The notes beneath the pieces are model-generated. The model ran no database searches and was not told where the DNA came from. It was given only the letters and a program-made list of their open reading frames with translations. Made by a program: the position numbers and the translations under genes. From the NCBI RefSeq assembly GCF_037892425.1, contig NZ_JBBKTT010000001.1, positions 3,720,001 through 3,784,000 on the forward strand: 64,000 bases of DNA, given 5' to 3'. Each line of letters starts with the position of its first letter. The stretch's first letter is position 1. This document shows positions 35,666 to 44,242 of the stretch, in pieces. The DNA is from Lacibacter sp. H375. Its GTDB lineage: Bacteria > Bacteroidota > Bacteroidia > Chitinophagales > Chitinophagaceae.

Positions 35666-37459
35666 ATGAAGAATATCAGAAATTTTTGCATCATTGCGCA
35701 TATTGACCACGGAAAAAGTACCCTGGCTGATCGTTTATTACAAACCACCGGCACCATCAGCGACCGTGATATGATGGACCAGGTTTTGGACGATATGGAC
35801 CTGGAACGTGAAAAAGGCATCACCATCAAGAGTCACGCCATCCAGATAAATTACAAACACAAAGATGGCCAGGAGTATATTCTGAACCTGATCGATACTC
35901 CCGGTCACGTTGACTTCAGCTATGAAGTGAGCCGTGCACTGGCTGCCTGCGAAGGTGCTTTGTTGCTGGTTGATGCGGCACAGGGTATCCAGGCACAAAC
36001 CATTTCGAATTTATACTTAGCGATTGATAATAACCTTGAGATCATACCCGTGATCAACAAAATTGATATGGACGGGGCGATGATCGAGGAAGTAAAAGAC
36101 CAGATCGTAGAATTGATCGGTTGTAAACCTGAAGAAATTTTGTTGGCCAGTGGCCGTGCAGGAATTGGAATTGAAGAAATACTGGAAGCCATTGTTGAGC
36201 GTATTCCGCCTCCGGTTGGTAAGCCCGATGAGCCATTACAGGCGTTGATCTTTGATAGCGTGTTTAATAGTTTTCGTGGTGTAATTGTTTACTATCGTAT
36301 CCGCAACGGAAAGATCAGAAAAGGTGATAAGGTGAAGTTTGTAAGTACCGGTCAGGAATACGAAGCCAGCGAAATCGGTATCCTGAAATTGAAGATGACA
36401 GAAAAAAAAGAAGTCACTTGCGGCGATGTTGGTTATATCATCACTGGTGTAAAAAATGCCAAAGAGGTGAAAGTGGGTGATACTATTACACTGGCATCAA
36501 ATCCTACGCAGGAACCTATTCAAGGTTTCCAGGAAGTAAAGCCAATGGTGTTTGCCGGGATCTTCCCCGTTGTTACAGAAGATTTTGAAGAGTTACGTGA
36601 TTGCATGGATAAACTCCAGTTGAACGATGCTTCATTAACGTTTGAATTGGAAACATCCCAGGCGCTTGGCTTTGGTTTCCGTTGCGGCTTCCTTGGTTTG
36701 CTGCACATGGAAATTATCCAGGAGCGTTTAGAACGTGAATACAATCAAACAGTAATCACCACTGTACCCAACGTAAGTTTTATTGCGTATACCACACGTG
36801 GTGAAAAGATACAGGTGAACAATCCTACACAAATGCCAGAACCAACAGCCATGGACAGGATTGAAGAACCTTTTATTAAAGCACAGATCATTACCAAGCC
36901 CGATTACATTGGTAACATCATGACGCTTTGTTTAGGCAAGCGAGGAATTCTGATCAATCAAAGCTACCTCACACCAACACGTGTTGAGCTGATGTTTGAA
37001 ATGCCGTTGACAGAGATTGTATTTGATTTTTATGATAAGCTGAAATCGCAAACCCGTGGTTATGCATCATTCGATTATCATCCCATTGGTTATCGTGATG
37101 CAGACATCATTAAAATGGATGTGCTGTTGAATGGCGATAAAGTGGATGCCTTGAGTGCATTGATCCATCGTAGCCGTGCACAGGAATTTGGTCGCAAGCT
37201 TTGTGAAAAGTTGAAGGAATTAGTTCCACGTCAGCAATTCCAGATCGCTATACAGGCAGCTATTGGAGCAAAGGTTGTTGCCCGTGAAACCATTAGTGCT
37301 ATGCGTAAAGATGTAACAGCGAAATGTTATGGTGGTGATATCAGCCGTAAACGTAAGCTCTTGGAAAAGCAGAAAGAAGGTAAGAAACGTATGCGCCAGA
37401 TCGGTAATGTGGAAGTGCCGCAGGAAGCTTTCTTAGCAGTGTTGAAACTGGATGATTAA
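35666..37459 (+). CDS. lepA: Elongation factor 4
   Basis: 597 residues, the standard length. GTPase motifs: AHIDHGKST (11-19), the switch region with [20 protein letters not shown] and NKIDMDGA. C-terminal LepA-specific domain ends with [22 protein letters not shown] and [12 protein letters not shown]. It back-translocates stalled ribosomes. It has its own -7 box and ends at a strong terminator. Confidence 0.98.
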   Translation: MKNIRNFCIIAHIDHGKSTLADRLLQTTGTISDRDMMDQVLDDMDLEREKGITIKSHAIQINYKHKDGQEYILNLIDTPGHVDFSYEVSRALAACEGALLLVDAAQGIQAQTISNLYLAIDNNLEIIPVINKIDMDGAMIEEVKDQIVELIGCKPEEILLASGRAGIGIEEILEAIVERIPPPVGKPDEPLQALIFDSVFNSFRGVIVYYRIRNGKIRKGDKVKFVSTGQEYEASEIGILKLKMTEKKEVTCGDVGYIITGVKNAKEVKVGDTITLASNPTQEPIQGFQEVKPMVFAGIFPVVTEDFEELRDCMDKLQLNDASLTFELETSQALGFGFRCGFLGLLHMEIIQERLEREYNQTVITTVPNVSFIAYTTRGEKIQVNNPTQMPEPTAMDRIEEPFIKAQIITKPDYIGNIMTLCLGKRGILINQSYLTPTRVELMFEMPLTEIVFDFYDKLKSQTRGYASFDYHPIGYRDADIIKMDVLLNGDKVDALSALIHRSRAQEFGRKLCEKLKELVPRQQFQIAIQAAIGAKVVARETISAMRKDVTAKCYGGDISRKRKLLEKQKEGKKRMRQIGNVEVPQEAFLAVLKLDD

Positions 37460-37515
37460 GATGTTCAATGAAGTTGTCATCCCGAAGAATGAGGGAACTG
37501 TTCACTAAATACTTT

Positions 37516-37542
37516 AAGCACAAAGATTTTTTCTTTGTGCTT
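37516..37542. terminator. Terminator between lepA and the convergent M64 peptidase gene
   Basis: AAGCACAAAGA at 37516-37526 pairs exactly with TCTTTGTGCTT at 37532-37542 around five T; a T-run follows to 37546. The A-rich left flank allows use from both sides. Confidence 0.85.
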
Positions 37543-37544
37543 TT

Positions 37545-38945
37545 TTATTGCAGTTTGATCAATTCTTTTGCAATGGTTGCTCCATTGATCTTGAACACAA
37601 TTGTATAAACACCTTCAGCCAGTTGATATTTATTTAGTGTGAAAGGAATTGAATAAGAGCCGGCGGGTTGATTTTTTTCCTGGATCAGGTGTGTGCTGGT
37701 TCCATTCATGGAGATCAATTGCACACTCACTGCTGATCTTCGTTCCAATTTGTATTGCAACACCAGGCTTTCGCTGAATGGGTTCGGGAATATTTTTAAA
37801 CTGGCTCTGAATACATCAGGTTCCTGCACACCAGTTATCATACTTACTTGCCAACTGATGTTTGTTGTGTGAATGGTTAAATGATTATCGGCACGTGATA
37901 GTTGCGTTGTATCTGCAACAGTAGCAAGCAAAGTATAATTTCCATTTACCAAGCTGCCTTGCAGTAAAGTAAATGTATCGGTGTTCAATGCTTTCTCCTC
38001 CGTATTAACCAACCAACGAACTTTTAATGTGTTGGGAAGAGGCTGCAGCAGGTTTAACTTAAAACCAACTGTACTGTAAACGTTGAATGTTGTTGCATTT
38101 GAAGGTGAATAACTATCAAGAGGTGAGGATAGTTCATGTATCCGTTCAACAAATGTCTCTTTACATACACTGCAAAAAGCAGTACCCAGTGCCTCCATTT
38201 TGCAAGTGCCTCCAGTTGTTGGTTTATACCAGCCGGCTCCACCGGTATGCTGATGAACACCAATGCCGGGTGCGCCGATCCAATTTTTCCATTTTACCAA
38301 AGCCGGGCTGCTTTGTGCAGTCATGTTTGGTTTTTCAAGTGCGTATTGTGGGCCTGCCCAATATTCATCAGCCAGTCTGGCAAACGAATGACCTATTTCA
38401 TGGATCATAATTTCGGCTGCGTTGGTGTGCGTAGTACTTGTTGCGACGGTTCCGCCGGAGCCACCATAGAAACTTGTGTTTGCCACAATAAATGCATGAT
38501 CATATAAAGGGAAATTGGTGGCAAGTACAGAATTGATATTGGCATAGCCTGATGGCACAACTAAACGATGAATGTTACCTGCATCGAAAGTTGTTCCAAA
38601 ATAATTATTTGGATTTGATTGAGGATGTGTGGCAGCAGATGGGCAATCGCTTGCGGTGATTGGGTGTTTTACGCCGCTTTCTATCGAAATAACCCTGATC
38701 GCAAATACATTAAAATAGTTTTTGTATTCTTTTATAGGAACTGTGTTGAAGAGTTTGTCGTTAATGCTGATAACATCGTTTATGAATTTGGCTTGCTCGC
38801 CGGCAGTATAACCATCGGCAAGATAAACAAGATTGATACGTTTTTCTAATGGACCGGTTTTACTGATGGTATCAACCGTAAATACCTGTGCTGTTGCAGT
38901 TGAAGAGAGGAAGAGGAAGATTATAAGGTTCGTAAAACTTTTCAT
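37545..38945 (-). CDS. Secreted M64 family metallopeptidase with T9SS sorting domain
   Basis: 466 residues. Signal peptide ending STATAQ. The M64 (IgA peptidase-like) zinc site is HEIGHSFARLADEY at residues 182-195, with H182, E183 and H186. LVYLADGYTAGEQAKF and YFNVFAIRVISIESG are typical of the N-terminal part. The last 80 residues form a Por-type sorting domain (IFPNPFSESLVLQY ... GVYTIVFKINGATIAKELIKL), so the enzyme should leave the cell by the type IX system and be anchored or released at the surface. Target protein unknown. Confidence 0.92.
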   Translation of the reverse strand: MKSFTNLIIFLFLSSTATAQVFTVDTISKTGPLEKRINLVYLADGYTAGEQAKFINDVISINDKLFNTVPIKEYKNYFNVFAIRVISIESGVKHPITASDCPSAATHPQSNPNNYFGTTFDAGNIHRLVVPSGYANINSVLATNFPLYDHAFIVANTSFYGGSGGTVATSTTHTNAAEIMIHEIGHSFARLADEYWAGPQYALEKPNMTAQSSPALVKWKNWIGAPGIGVHQHTGGAGWYKPTTGGTCKMEALGTAFCSVCKETFVERIHELSSPLDSYSPSNATTFNVYSTVGFKLNLLQPLPNTLKVRWLVNTEEKALNTDTFTLLQGSLVNGNYTLLATVADTTQLSRADNHLTIHTTNISWQVSMITGVQEPDVFRASLKIFPNPFSESLVLQYKLERRSAVSVQLISMNGTSTHLIQEKNQPAGSYSIPFTLNKYQLAEGVYTIVFKINGATIAKELIKLQ

Positions 38946-39021
38946 GTGCTCAGTTTGTTTGGTAATTGGTCACACAGAATTGATTCGATCGACAGGACAG
39001 ACGTTGCTTCTCGGATAAAAA

Positions 39022-39540
39022 TTATAAAATCAGTACTGAACGAAAGAGTGGTTTATTGTTCAAATCTCCCGTTATCTCTATTACTTCAATTTCCTTTACA
39101 GCTGAAGAGTAGTTGAACCTGAACGGCACTTCAGTTCTGATATACTGAATTTTTCGTATTGCAAACTCACCCTTGTCATTTACATACTCCATATCCCGGA
39201 TATGTGGATCTTCAACAATGAGCGAATCTATACGTTTGCCTTTCCTGTCGAGCAGAGAAATTTGCCAGTCGCCGGGTTTGGATGTTGGATCAGCATCTCC
39301 TTTTAATTCTCCATTTACAAGTTGTTGCTGAATGATCTTCATGTTTGGGTTGCCTGTAACAGAATCAATAGTGGATTCGATAGTCAGGTATAGTAGCTGA
39401 GGGTTATCACTTGTCTTTTTTTCTTCATTTGATGATAATGCCATCATTTGTTTTCTATTACAGCTGTAGTTTGCAGAAATAAGAAAAAAGCAAAGGAGCA
39501 ATTGTAAAAAGAAAGTATATTTATGATGTGGCGCTTTCAT
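39022..39540 (-). CDS. Lipoprotein of unknown function
   Basis: 172 residues from the ATG at 39540. Signal with a cysteine in SANYSC (lipobox-like, not perfect). The rest is mostly beta: LLYLTIESTIDSV, WQISLLDRKGKRIDSLIVEDP, EFAIRKIQYIRTEVPFRFN. No family recognised. It is divergent from the C2/transthyretin-like gene with 71 bases between starts. Confidence 0.6.
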   Translation of the reverse strand: MKAPHHKYTFFLQLLLCFFLISANYSCNRKQMMALSSNEEKKTSDNPQLLYLTIESTIDSVTGNPNMKIIQQQLVNGELKGDADPTSKPGDWQISLLDRKGKRIDSLIVEDPHIRDMEYVNDKGEFAIRKIQYIRTEVPFRFNYSSAVKEIEVIEITGDLNNKPLFRSVLIL

Positions 39541-39611
39541 GCGGCATGCGTTATGTAACCGTGTAAAAATACTGTATTTCACCACATTGTTTACCCAAAC
39601 AAAAATGCACT

Positions 39612-39992
39612 ATGAGCGATTTTACACTTAACAAAGAGCCGGATCTTGTCGTTACTGCCCGATTTATAGAGAAGGGAGATGATGCTCCTTTACATGGCGA
39701 TGATTTTACCGTAAGACTATATGATCGTGATATTGCTGATGATGATTTCTTAGGTGAAAGCCGTTTGGATGCTGATGGCCACATACGCATTGCTTTTGCA
39801 CATGATGCTTTTGTAAATGATGCAGCGTTTAATGAAGCCAGGCCCGATTTTTATTTCATGATCATGAAAAATGGCAAACCCGTTTACACCACCAAAGTAT
39901 TAGAAGAACTGAGCATTGAAGACCTGCAGCAGTTCAGGATGGGAGAGGGAGATGTGGTTGATCTTGGAAGTTTTTTGGTGGATGTGAAATAA
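39612..39992 (+). CDS. Small transthyretin/C2-like beta protein, unknown function
   Basis: 126 residues, acidic, no signal. DDFTVRLYDRDIADDDFLGESRLDADGHIRIAF has the strand-loop-strand layout of transthyretin-like or C2-like domains, with an aspartate-rich loop that could bind calcium. The end (EELSIEDLQQFRMGEGDVVDLG) is helical. No characterised relative comes to mind. The membrane-protein gene follows 30 bases later. Confidence 0.6.
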   Translation: MSDFTLNKEPDLVVTARFIEKGDDAPLHGDDFTVRLYDRDIADDDFLGESRLDADGHIRIAFAHDAFVNDAAFNEARPDFYFMIMKNGKPVYTTKVLEELSIEDLQQFRMGEGDVVDLGSFLVDVK

Positions 39993-40022
39993 CCATACGT
40001 CGATTTTTTTTTGATTGTTCAT

Positions 40023-40499
40023 ATGCTTGATGTTTATCGCTTTAGCTTTTTTGATCTGCCTTTTTTGAAAATAGCACTTCTGTTAGCCATTTTTATCATG
40101 TTCCTGTATGGGCAATATTTAGCATTTGAGGCTATTTCGCAAAACAGCAGGAAGTTGGCACCAAATGATATATGGTTTCAGTTGATACCTCTGTTTAATG
40201 TCTATTGGGCTTTTGTTGTAGTAAATCGTTTATCTGCTTCATTCGCTGCGGAGTTTCAACGTCTGGGCATTCCAACTAATGAATTATATCCTACACGTGC
40301 GATAGGTATTTCATCCCTGATTTTAAATTTTGCATCGCTCATTCCCATCGAAGAATTAAGAATAGTGGTACCCTTAATTTGGCTTGTTTGTTTTGTTCTG
40401 TACTGGATACAAGTTTATAAATCCCGCAAACTGATTCTTGCAAATAAGGAATATGAACTTTTGGATGTTGAACGGGATGCATTTGAGAAAACTACTTAG
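40023..40499 (+). CDS. Four-helix membrane protein, unknown function
   Basis: 158 residues from the ATG at 40023 (a TTG at 40011 is an alternative). Four hydrophobic helices; the loop NDIWFQLIPLFNVYWAFVVVNRLSASFAAEF recalls the DUF4328 or yip-type proteins where P-F-x-x-x-W marks a re-entrant segment. Its stop overlaps the convergent saccharopine-dehydrogenase-like stop by four bases. Confidence 0.6.
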   Translation: MLDVYRFSFFDLPFLKIALLLAIFIMFLYGQYLAFEAISQNSRKLAPNDIWFQLIPLFNVYWAFVVVNRLSASFAAEFQRLGIPTNELYPTRAIGISSLILNFASLIPIEELRIVVPLIWLVCFVLYWIQVYKSRKLILANKEYELLDVERDAFEKTT

Positions 40500-41830
40500 T
40501 TTCTCTTTTCGTTAAACACAATGCCGTGTTGTTTTAATTCTTCTAACACAGGTATATAAATTTCTTTGCGGGTTGGAATATGCAGGCCTTTCAGTTTTAT
40601 TTTTTCTTCAAGTATAAGTTTTGCAGCAATGCCCAATGGTAAACCTACTGTTTTTGCCATGGCGGTACGCAAGCTGTCTTCACCTTCAACGACTAAACTG
40701 CTGTTGATTGTTTTTATTTCACCATTCAGTTCATAAGCTATCTCATGCAACATTACGATCATGTCTTTGTCACTTGGTTGTAAAGCAAGTTTTTGTTCAA
40801 CCTTTGATTGAAGGATATCTGCACTGCACTTCGCATTTGCCGGTAAGTTTTCATGACCATCCAGTTCAAGAAATGCAAATTGTTCAAGGATAATGTCATG
40901 ATCAGCTTCTTTCACATACAATTCAAGATACATACGCAGGCTTAGTTCTCTGCCTTCAATTTGCTGAAGCTTTGCATCTAGCCATTCACGATATGTTTTG
41001 CTTTTACTTATCAATGCTTGATCCTGTTCATTCGTGAGATCAAGATCAACAATAACATCCCAGCCTTTACAGAAATCAGCATAGCGTAAAGTTGTGCGGA
41101 TAAATGTGCTGGTATTTTCTAATCCATACAAGGGCATATAACTTAATGAGTCCCGGTTGGGATACCATGCAAAAGCCGGCAACTCATCTAGAACAATTTC
41201 CTGGCAGTTCTCAAACACTTCGTTGTATGTTCTCTGTACAAGTTGGCCGTTCTCTTTATAAGCAGCACCGGCATGACCGGCCATTACAATGTTGCGAGGG
41301 TTCCAGCTTATTTTATAGTGCCAGGGATTGTCATCACTTTCCGGTGCAACCAAACCTCCGCAGTGCGATTTAAACGATGTAATGTTCCCGCCTCTTTCTC
41401 TTATCTCATCAAACAACTGCATAGCACTCATGTGATCAATACCAGGGTCGAGCCCCATTTCACATAAAAACAATAATTCTTTGCTTCGTATTTCTGCTTC
41501 GAGGTTTCTGATAGCATCATCCACATACGATGCATTAAGCAGAGTTCGTCCAATAGCCACACAATCTTTCACTACATGAATATGCAAAAAAGGAGGCAGG
41601 AGGGAGATCACAAGATCAGATGATTCGATGAGCATGCGGCGTTCATCAGCATCTGTTACATTTACTTCAATCGCTTCGGTGTTGGGAGCATCACCCAATT
41701 TTGCTTTGGCCTGTTCAGCATTAGCATCTGCCACAATCAGTTTCCAGTTTTTTTCGCTAACAGTTGTTTTCAGATAATCAATTAAAACTGTTGCAGATTT
41801 ACCTGCGCCAAATACAAGAATCGTTTTCAA
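40496..41830 (-). CDS. Saccharopine dehydrogenase-like (LYS9-type) protein
   Basis: 444 residues, starting with TTG at 41830: an in-frame stop lies directly upstream and the Rossmann strand (KTILVFGAGKSATVLIDYL) begins at once, so no ATG start is possible. Other family features: LLPPFLHIHVVKDCVAIGRTLLNASYVDDAI, CEMGLDPGIDHMSAMQLFDEI and FKSHCGGLVAPESDDNPWHYKISWNPRNIVMAG. LYS9-type enzymes interconvert saccharopine and aminoadipate semialdehyde plus glutamate in lysine metabolism. No partner lysine gene is present here, so the direction in vivo is unclear. Confidence 0.9.
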   Translation of the reverse strand: MKTILVFGAGKSATVLIDYLKTTVSEKNWKLIVADANAEQAKAKLGDAPNTEAIEVNVTDADERRMLIESSDLVISLLPPFLHIHVVKDCVAIGRTLLNASYVDDAIRNLEAEIRSKELLFLCEMGLDPGIDHMSAMQLFDEIRERGGNITSFKSHCGGLVAPESDDNPWHYKISWNPRNIVMAGHAGAAYKENGQLVQRTYNEVFENCQEIVLDELPAFAWYPNRDSLSYMPLYGLENTSTFIRTTLRYADFCKGWDVIVDLDLTNEQDQALISKSKTYREWLDAKLQQIEGRELSLRMYLELYVKEADHDIILEQFAFLELDGHENLPANAKCSADILQSKVEQKLALQPSDKDMIVMLHEIAYELNGEIKTINSSLVVEGEDSLRTAMAKTVGLPLGIAAKLILEEKIKLKGLHIPTRKEIYIPVLEELKQHGIVFNEKRN

Positions 41831-41907
41831 TCAAAATAATTTTTAAGAAATATAAAGTAAGGTGAGAATTTGCAAATAACCATATGCTAATTATTGGCTG
41901 AATCAGT

Positions 41908-41939
41908 TTTGGGTGTTTGGCCTTCTATCAATAAATTTG
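41908..41939 (+). promoter_or_regulatory. Bacteroidota promoter of pdhB (-33 TTTG, -7 TAAATTTG)
   Basis: TTTG at 41908-41911 and TAAATTTG at 41932-41939 match the consensus exactly with a 20-base spacer. The expected start of transcription is about 20 bases before the ATG at 41967. This is the clearest promoter in the window. Confidence 0.7.
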
Positions 41940-41966
41940 CCCCACTTTAAAAACAAAGCTATTTCA

Positions 41967-42950
41967 ATGAGAACAATTGCCATGCGTGAAGCATTGCGTG
42001 AAGCCATGCAAGAGGAAATGCGCAGAGACGAGAAAGTATTTTTGCTGGGTGAAGAAGTTGCCGAATACAACGGTGCCTATAAAGTAAGCCAGGGTATGCT
42101 CGATGAGTTTGGTGAAAAGCGTGTAATTGACACGCCAATTTCTGAGCTTGGTTTTGCTGCCATTGCCGTAGGTGCTGCACAAAATGGCTTACGCCCAATC
42201 GTTGAATTTATGACATGGAACTTTGCTGCTTTGGCCTTGGACCAGATCCTTAATACAGCGTCAAAAATGCTGGCAATGAGTGGTGGACAGGTAGGTTGCC
42301 CTATCGTTTTCCGTGGACCAAATGGTTCTGCAGGTCAGTTAGGTGCTCAGCACTCAACTGCTTTTGAAAGCTATTATGCCAACATTCCGGGATTGAAAGT
42401 AATTTCTCCCTCTAACCCATATGATGCCAAAGGCTTGCTGAAAGCCGCCATCCGTGATAACGACCCGGTTGTTTTTATGGAGTGCGAAGTATGTTATGGC
42501 GACAAAGGTGATGTACCTGAAGGCGAATACATTATTGAAATAGGTAAAGCTGATGTAAAACGTTCGGGTCGTGACGTAACAATAGTTTCTTACAATAAAA
42601 TGATGAAAGTAGCGCTTAATGCTGCTGAAGAATTGGCAAAAGAAGGTATTGAAGCTGAAGTAATCGATTTGCGCACAGTACGTCCGTTGGATTGGTTTAC
42701 CATACTTGAGAGCGTTAAGAAAACAAATCGCCTGGTGATTGTTGAAGAGCAATGGCCTTTCGCTTCAATTTCATCTGAAATTGCCTATCGTATTCAGAAA
42801 GAAGGGTTTGACTATCTTGATGCGCCCATTCGTCGTATCACAAGTGCAGATGCCCCTATGCACTACGCACCAACTTTAGTGGGTGGCTACCTGCCTGATG
42901 TGCCTCGCACTGTGAAGCTGGTAAAGGAAGTGATGTATATGAAGAAATAA
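41967..42950 (+). CDS. pdhB: Pyruvate dehydrogenase E1 component, beta subunit
   Basis: 327 residues from the ATG at 41967. [43 protein letters not shown] contains the glutamate that activates the thiamine diphosphate; [41 protein letters not shown] and [10 protein letters not shown] are standard. The alpha subunit and E2 are not adjacent, so it is a split complex as in many Bacteroidota. A strong promoter and terminator bound it. Confidence 0.95.
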   Translation: MRTIAMREALREAMQEEMRRDEKVFLLGEEVAEYNGAYKVSQGMLDEFGEKRVIDTPISELGFAAIAVGAAQNGLRPIVEFMTWNFAALALDQILNTASKMLAMSGGQVGCPIVFRGPNGSAGQLGAQHSTAFESYYANIPGLKVISPSNPYDAKGLLKAAIRDNDPVVFMECEVCYGDKGDVPEGEYIIEIGKADVKRSGRDVTIVSYNKMMKVALNAAEELAKEGIEAEVIDLRTVRPLDWFTILESVKKTNRLVIVEEQWPFASISSEIAYRIQKEGFDYLDAPIRRITSADAPMHYAPTLVGGYLPDVPRTVKLVKEVMYMKK

Positions 42951-42962
42951 GAAATTAGAAAT

Positions 42963-43002
42963 AATGCTTTAAAGCCGGTCAATATGATCGGCTTTTTGCA
43001 TT
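42963..43002 (+). terminator. Terminator of pdhB
   Basis: AAAGCCGGTC at 42971-42980 pairs with GATCGGCTTT at 42986-42995 (one G-T) around AATAT, then TT. AATGC at 42963 and GCATT at 42998 extend the stem. Confidence 0.8.
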
Positions 43003-43092
43003 ACTGGACAAATAAATGTCTGTATAATTTTTTATTCGAAAGAATTGCAGCATATTTGCCACGGTTTTTCATAGGATATTGGATTTTAAACG

Positions 43093-43124
43093 AAGCTGGA
43101 TTTCTATCCGGCTTTCTTTTTTTT
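43093..43124 (+). terminator. Orphan terminator hairpin with a long T-run
   Basis: AAGCTGGAT at 43093-43101 pairs with ATCCGGCTT at 43106-43114 (one G-T) around TTCT, followed by TCTTTTTTTT. It lies 90 bases after the pdhB terminator with no coding frame between them. Confidence 0.65.
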
Positions 43125-43181
43125 AACGCAAAGGGGAGTCAGCCGCATTGCGGAATTACAATTATGTGGAAGCTAAGTATA

Positions 43182-43331
43182 CTACGGCATCAGTCCTTCA
43201 ACAAACAGACGCAGGGTGCTTAAAAGCAACCAGACAAAGCCGTAAGTAATACATACAAGTGAGAGGCCTAAAGCTGAAATCTTAACAGCGATCTTCCAGG
43301 CCGGCTGCGTAGAGATTGAACTTAACTTCAT
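43182..43331 (-). CDS. Small single-helix membrane protein (49 residues)
   Basis: The frame runs from ATG at 43331 to TAG at 43182. It has a short basic start (MKLSSISTQPAWKIAVKI) followed by one hydrophobic helix (ALGLSLVCITYGFVWLLL) and a short tail. Such small membrane proteins are common and rarely annotated. I recognise no homologue, and coding is supported only by composition and by its fit into an otherwise empty stretch. Confidence 0.45.
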   Translation of the reverse strand: MKLSSISTQPAWKIAVKISALGLSLVCITYGFVWLLLSTLRLFVEGLMP

Positions 43332-43428
43332 AGGGATTGGTTTTGGTACGTATCAAAAGTAAACATCATCCCATTCAAAAACAATCGGAGAAAACCTGTA
43401 TTTTCTTTCGGTAATTACCGAAGCTGTT

Positions 43429-44173
43429 TTAACGCCAGCTACGTAGTTGGGTAGCGTAGAATGTCCATTCGGGAGTAGCTATTCTGTCACTTAAAGGCTC
43501 TCGATACCATGGACTTAGCCTTTTATCATTCAAATTCTGAAGTACACGAATATCCTGTGCCGGCATGTAACTTTGGGCCAGCAGGAATATAATTTTACCC
43601 GAGCTTCTGTGTCTTGCGATATCCATGATAATGACTGCATGGCCTGGTGAACCACCTTTTATCAGCACATCGCCCACAGCTAAATTTTTCCAGTCCTTGT
43701 TTTAATTCCTTTTCAAGTGAAATGGTACCACACATACCGAACACAGTTTCAAGGTAACCTTGCCAGCCCCGATTCTTGTATTGTTGCCAGCAATATTTCT
43801 TGTTGGCGTTGTCTGAGAAGCAAATTGACTTCTGCTGCTGTTTGAGATACTCAGCACGTAGCCGCATCACAGCATCGGCACATTGTTGCAGATCTTTTTG
43901 TCCTACCGATATATTCAACACTGCGTATTGAGCAGTTTGATTGTATTTCGGCCGACCATTGTACAGGTAAACTGTCTTATCGTTTTTTAAAGATTGTTGA
44001 CGTAGAAAATTACCAAAACTGTTTTCCTGTAAATGCAATCGTTCATAATCATCAGGCAAAGGAATATCCTTAATATGTTTTGGGGGAGTATATTCAGCGA
44101 CAACTTTATCTGTTTTAAACTGTGGTGCTACTACAAAGCAGACACTAAGAAAGAAAAAAGCAGCTGCATACAT
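43429..44173 (-). pseudogene. DUF4846 family gene with a single-base frameshift
   Basis: Two overlapping frames make one family. The first (start at 44173, signal-like MYAAAFFFLSVCFVV, then IPLPDDYERLHLQENSFGNFLR, TVYLYNGRPKYNQTAQYAVLNISVG, QQCADAVMRLRAEYL) breaks after LKQGLEK. The second continues with VGDVLIKGGSPGHAVIIMDIA, FLLAQSYMPAQDIRVLQN, SPWY and TPEWTF. The switch lies at a run of five T on the plus strand (43685-43689, five A on the sense strand). Removing one base restores a single frame of about 247 residues, reading GLENLAVGDVLI through the joint. It may be a disrupted gene, a homopolymer read error or a frameshift site. DUF4846 proteins are envelope-associated and of unknown function. 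Confidence 0.85.
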
Positions 44174-44191
44174 ACTTGCATGGTTTTTGGT

Positions 44192-44199
44192 TAGCTTTG
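44192..44199 (+). promoter_or_regulatory. Bacteroidota -7 box for the response-regulator/hydrolase pair
   Basis: TAGCTTTG is an exact TAnnTTTG match 43 bases before the ATG at 44243. No good -33 element at the right distance. Confidence 0.4.
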
Positions 44200-44242
44200 A
44201 AGCAATTCAAAAAAAATTCCATAAAAGAACCTGTTAAACCGT

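Noticed and set aside
42354-42752. 132-codon minus-strand frame inside pdhB
   Set aside because: It lies wholly within a clear housekeeping gene and shows no family features.
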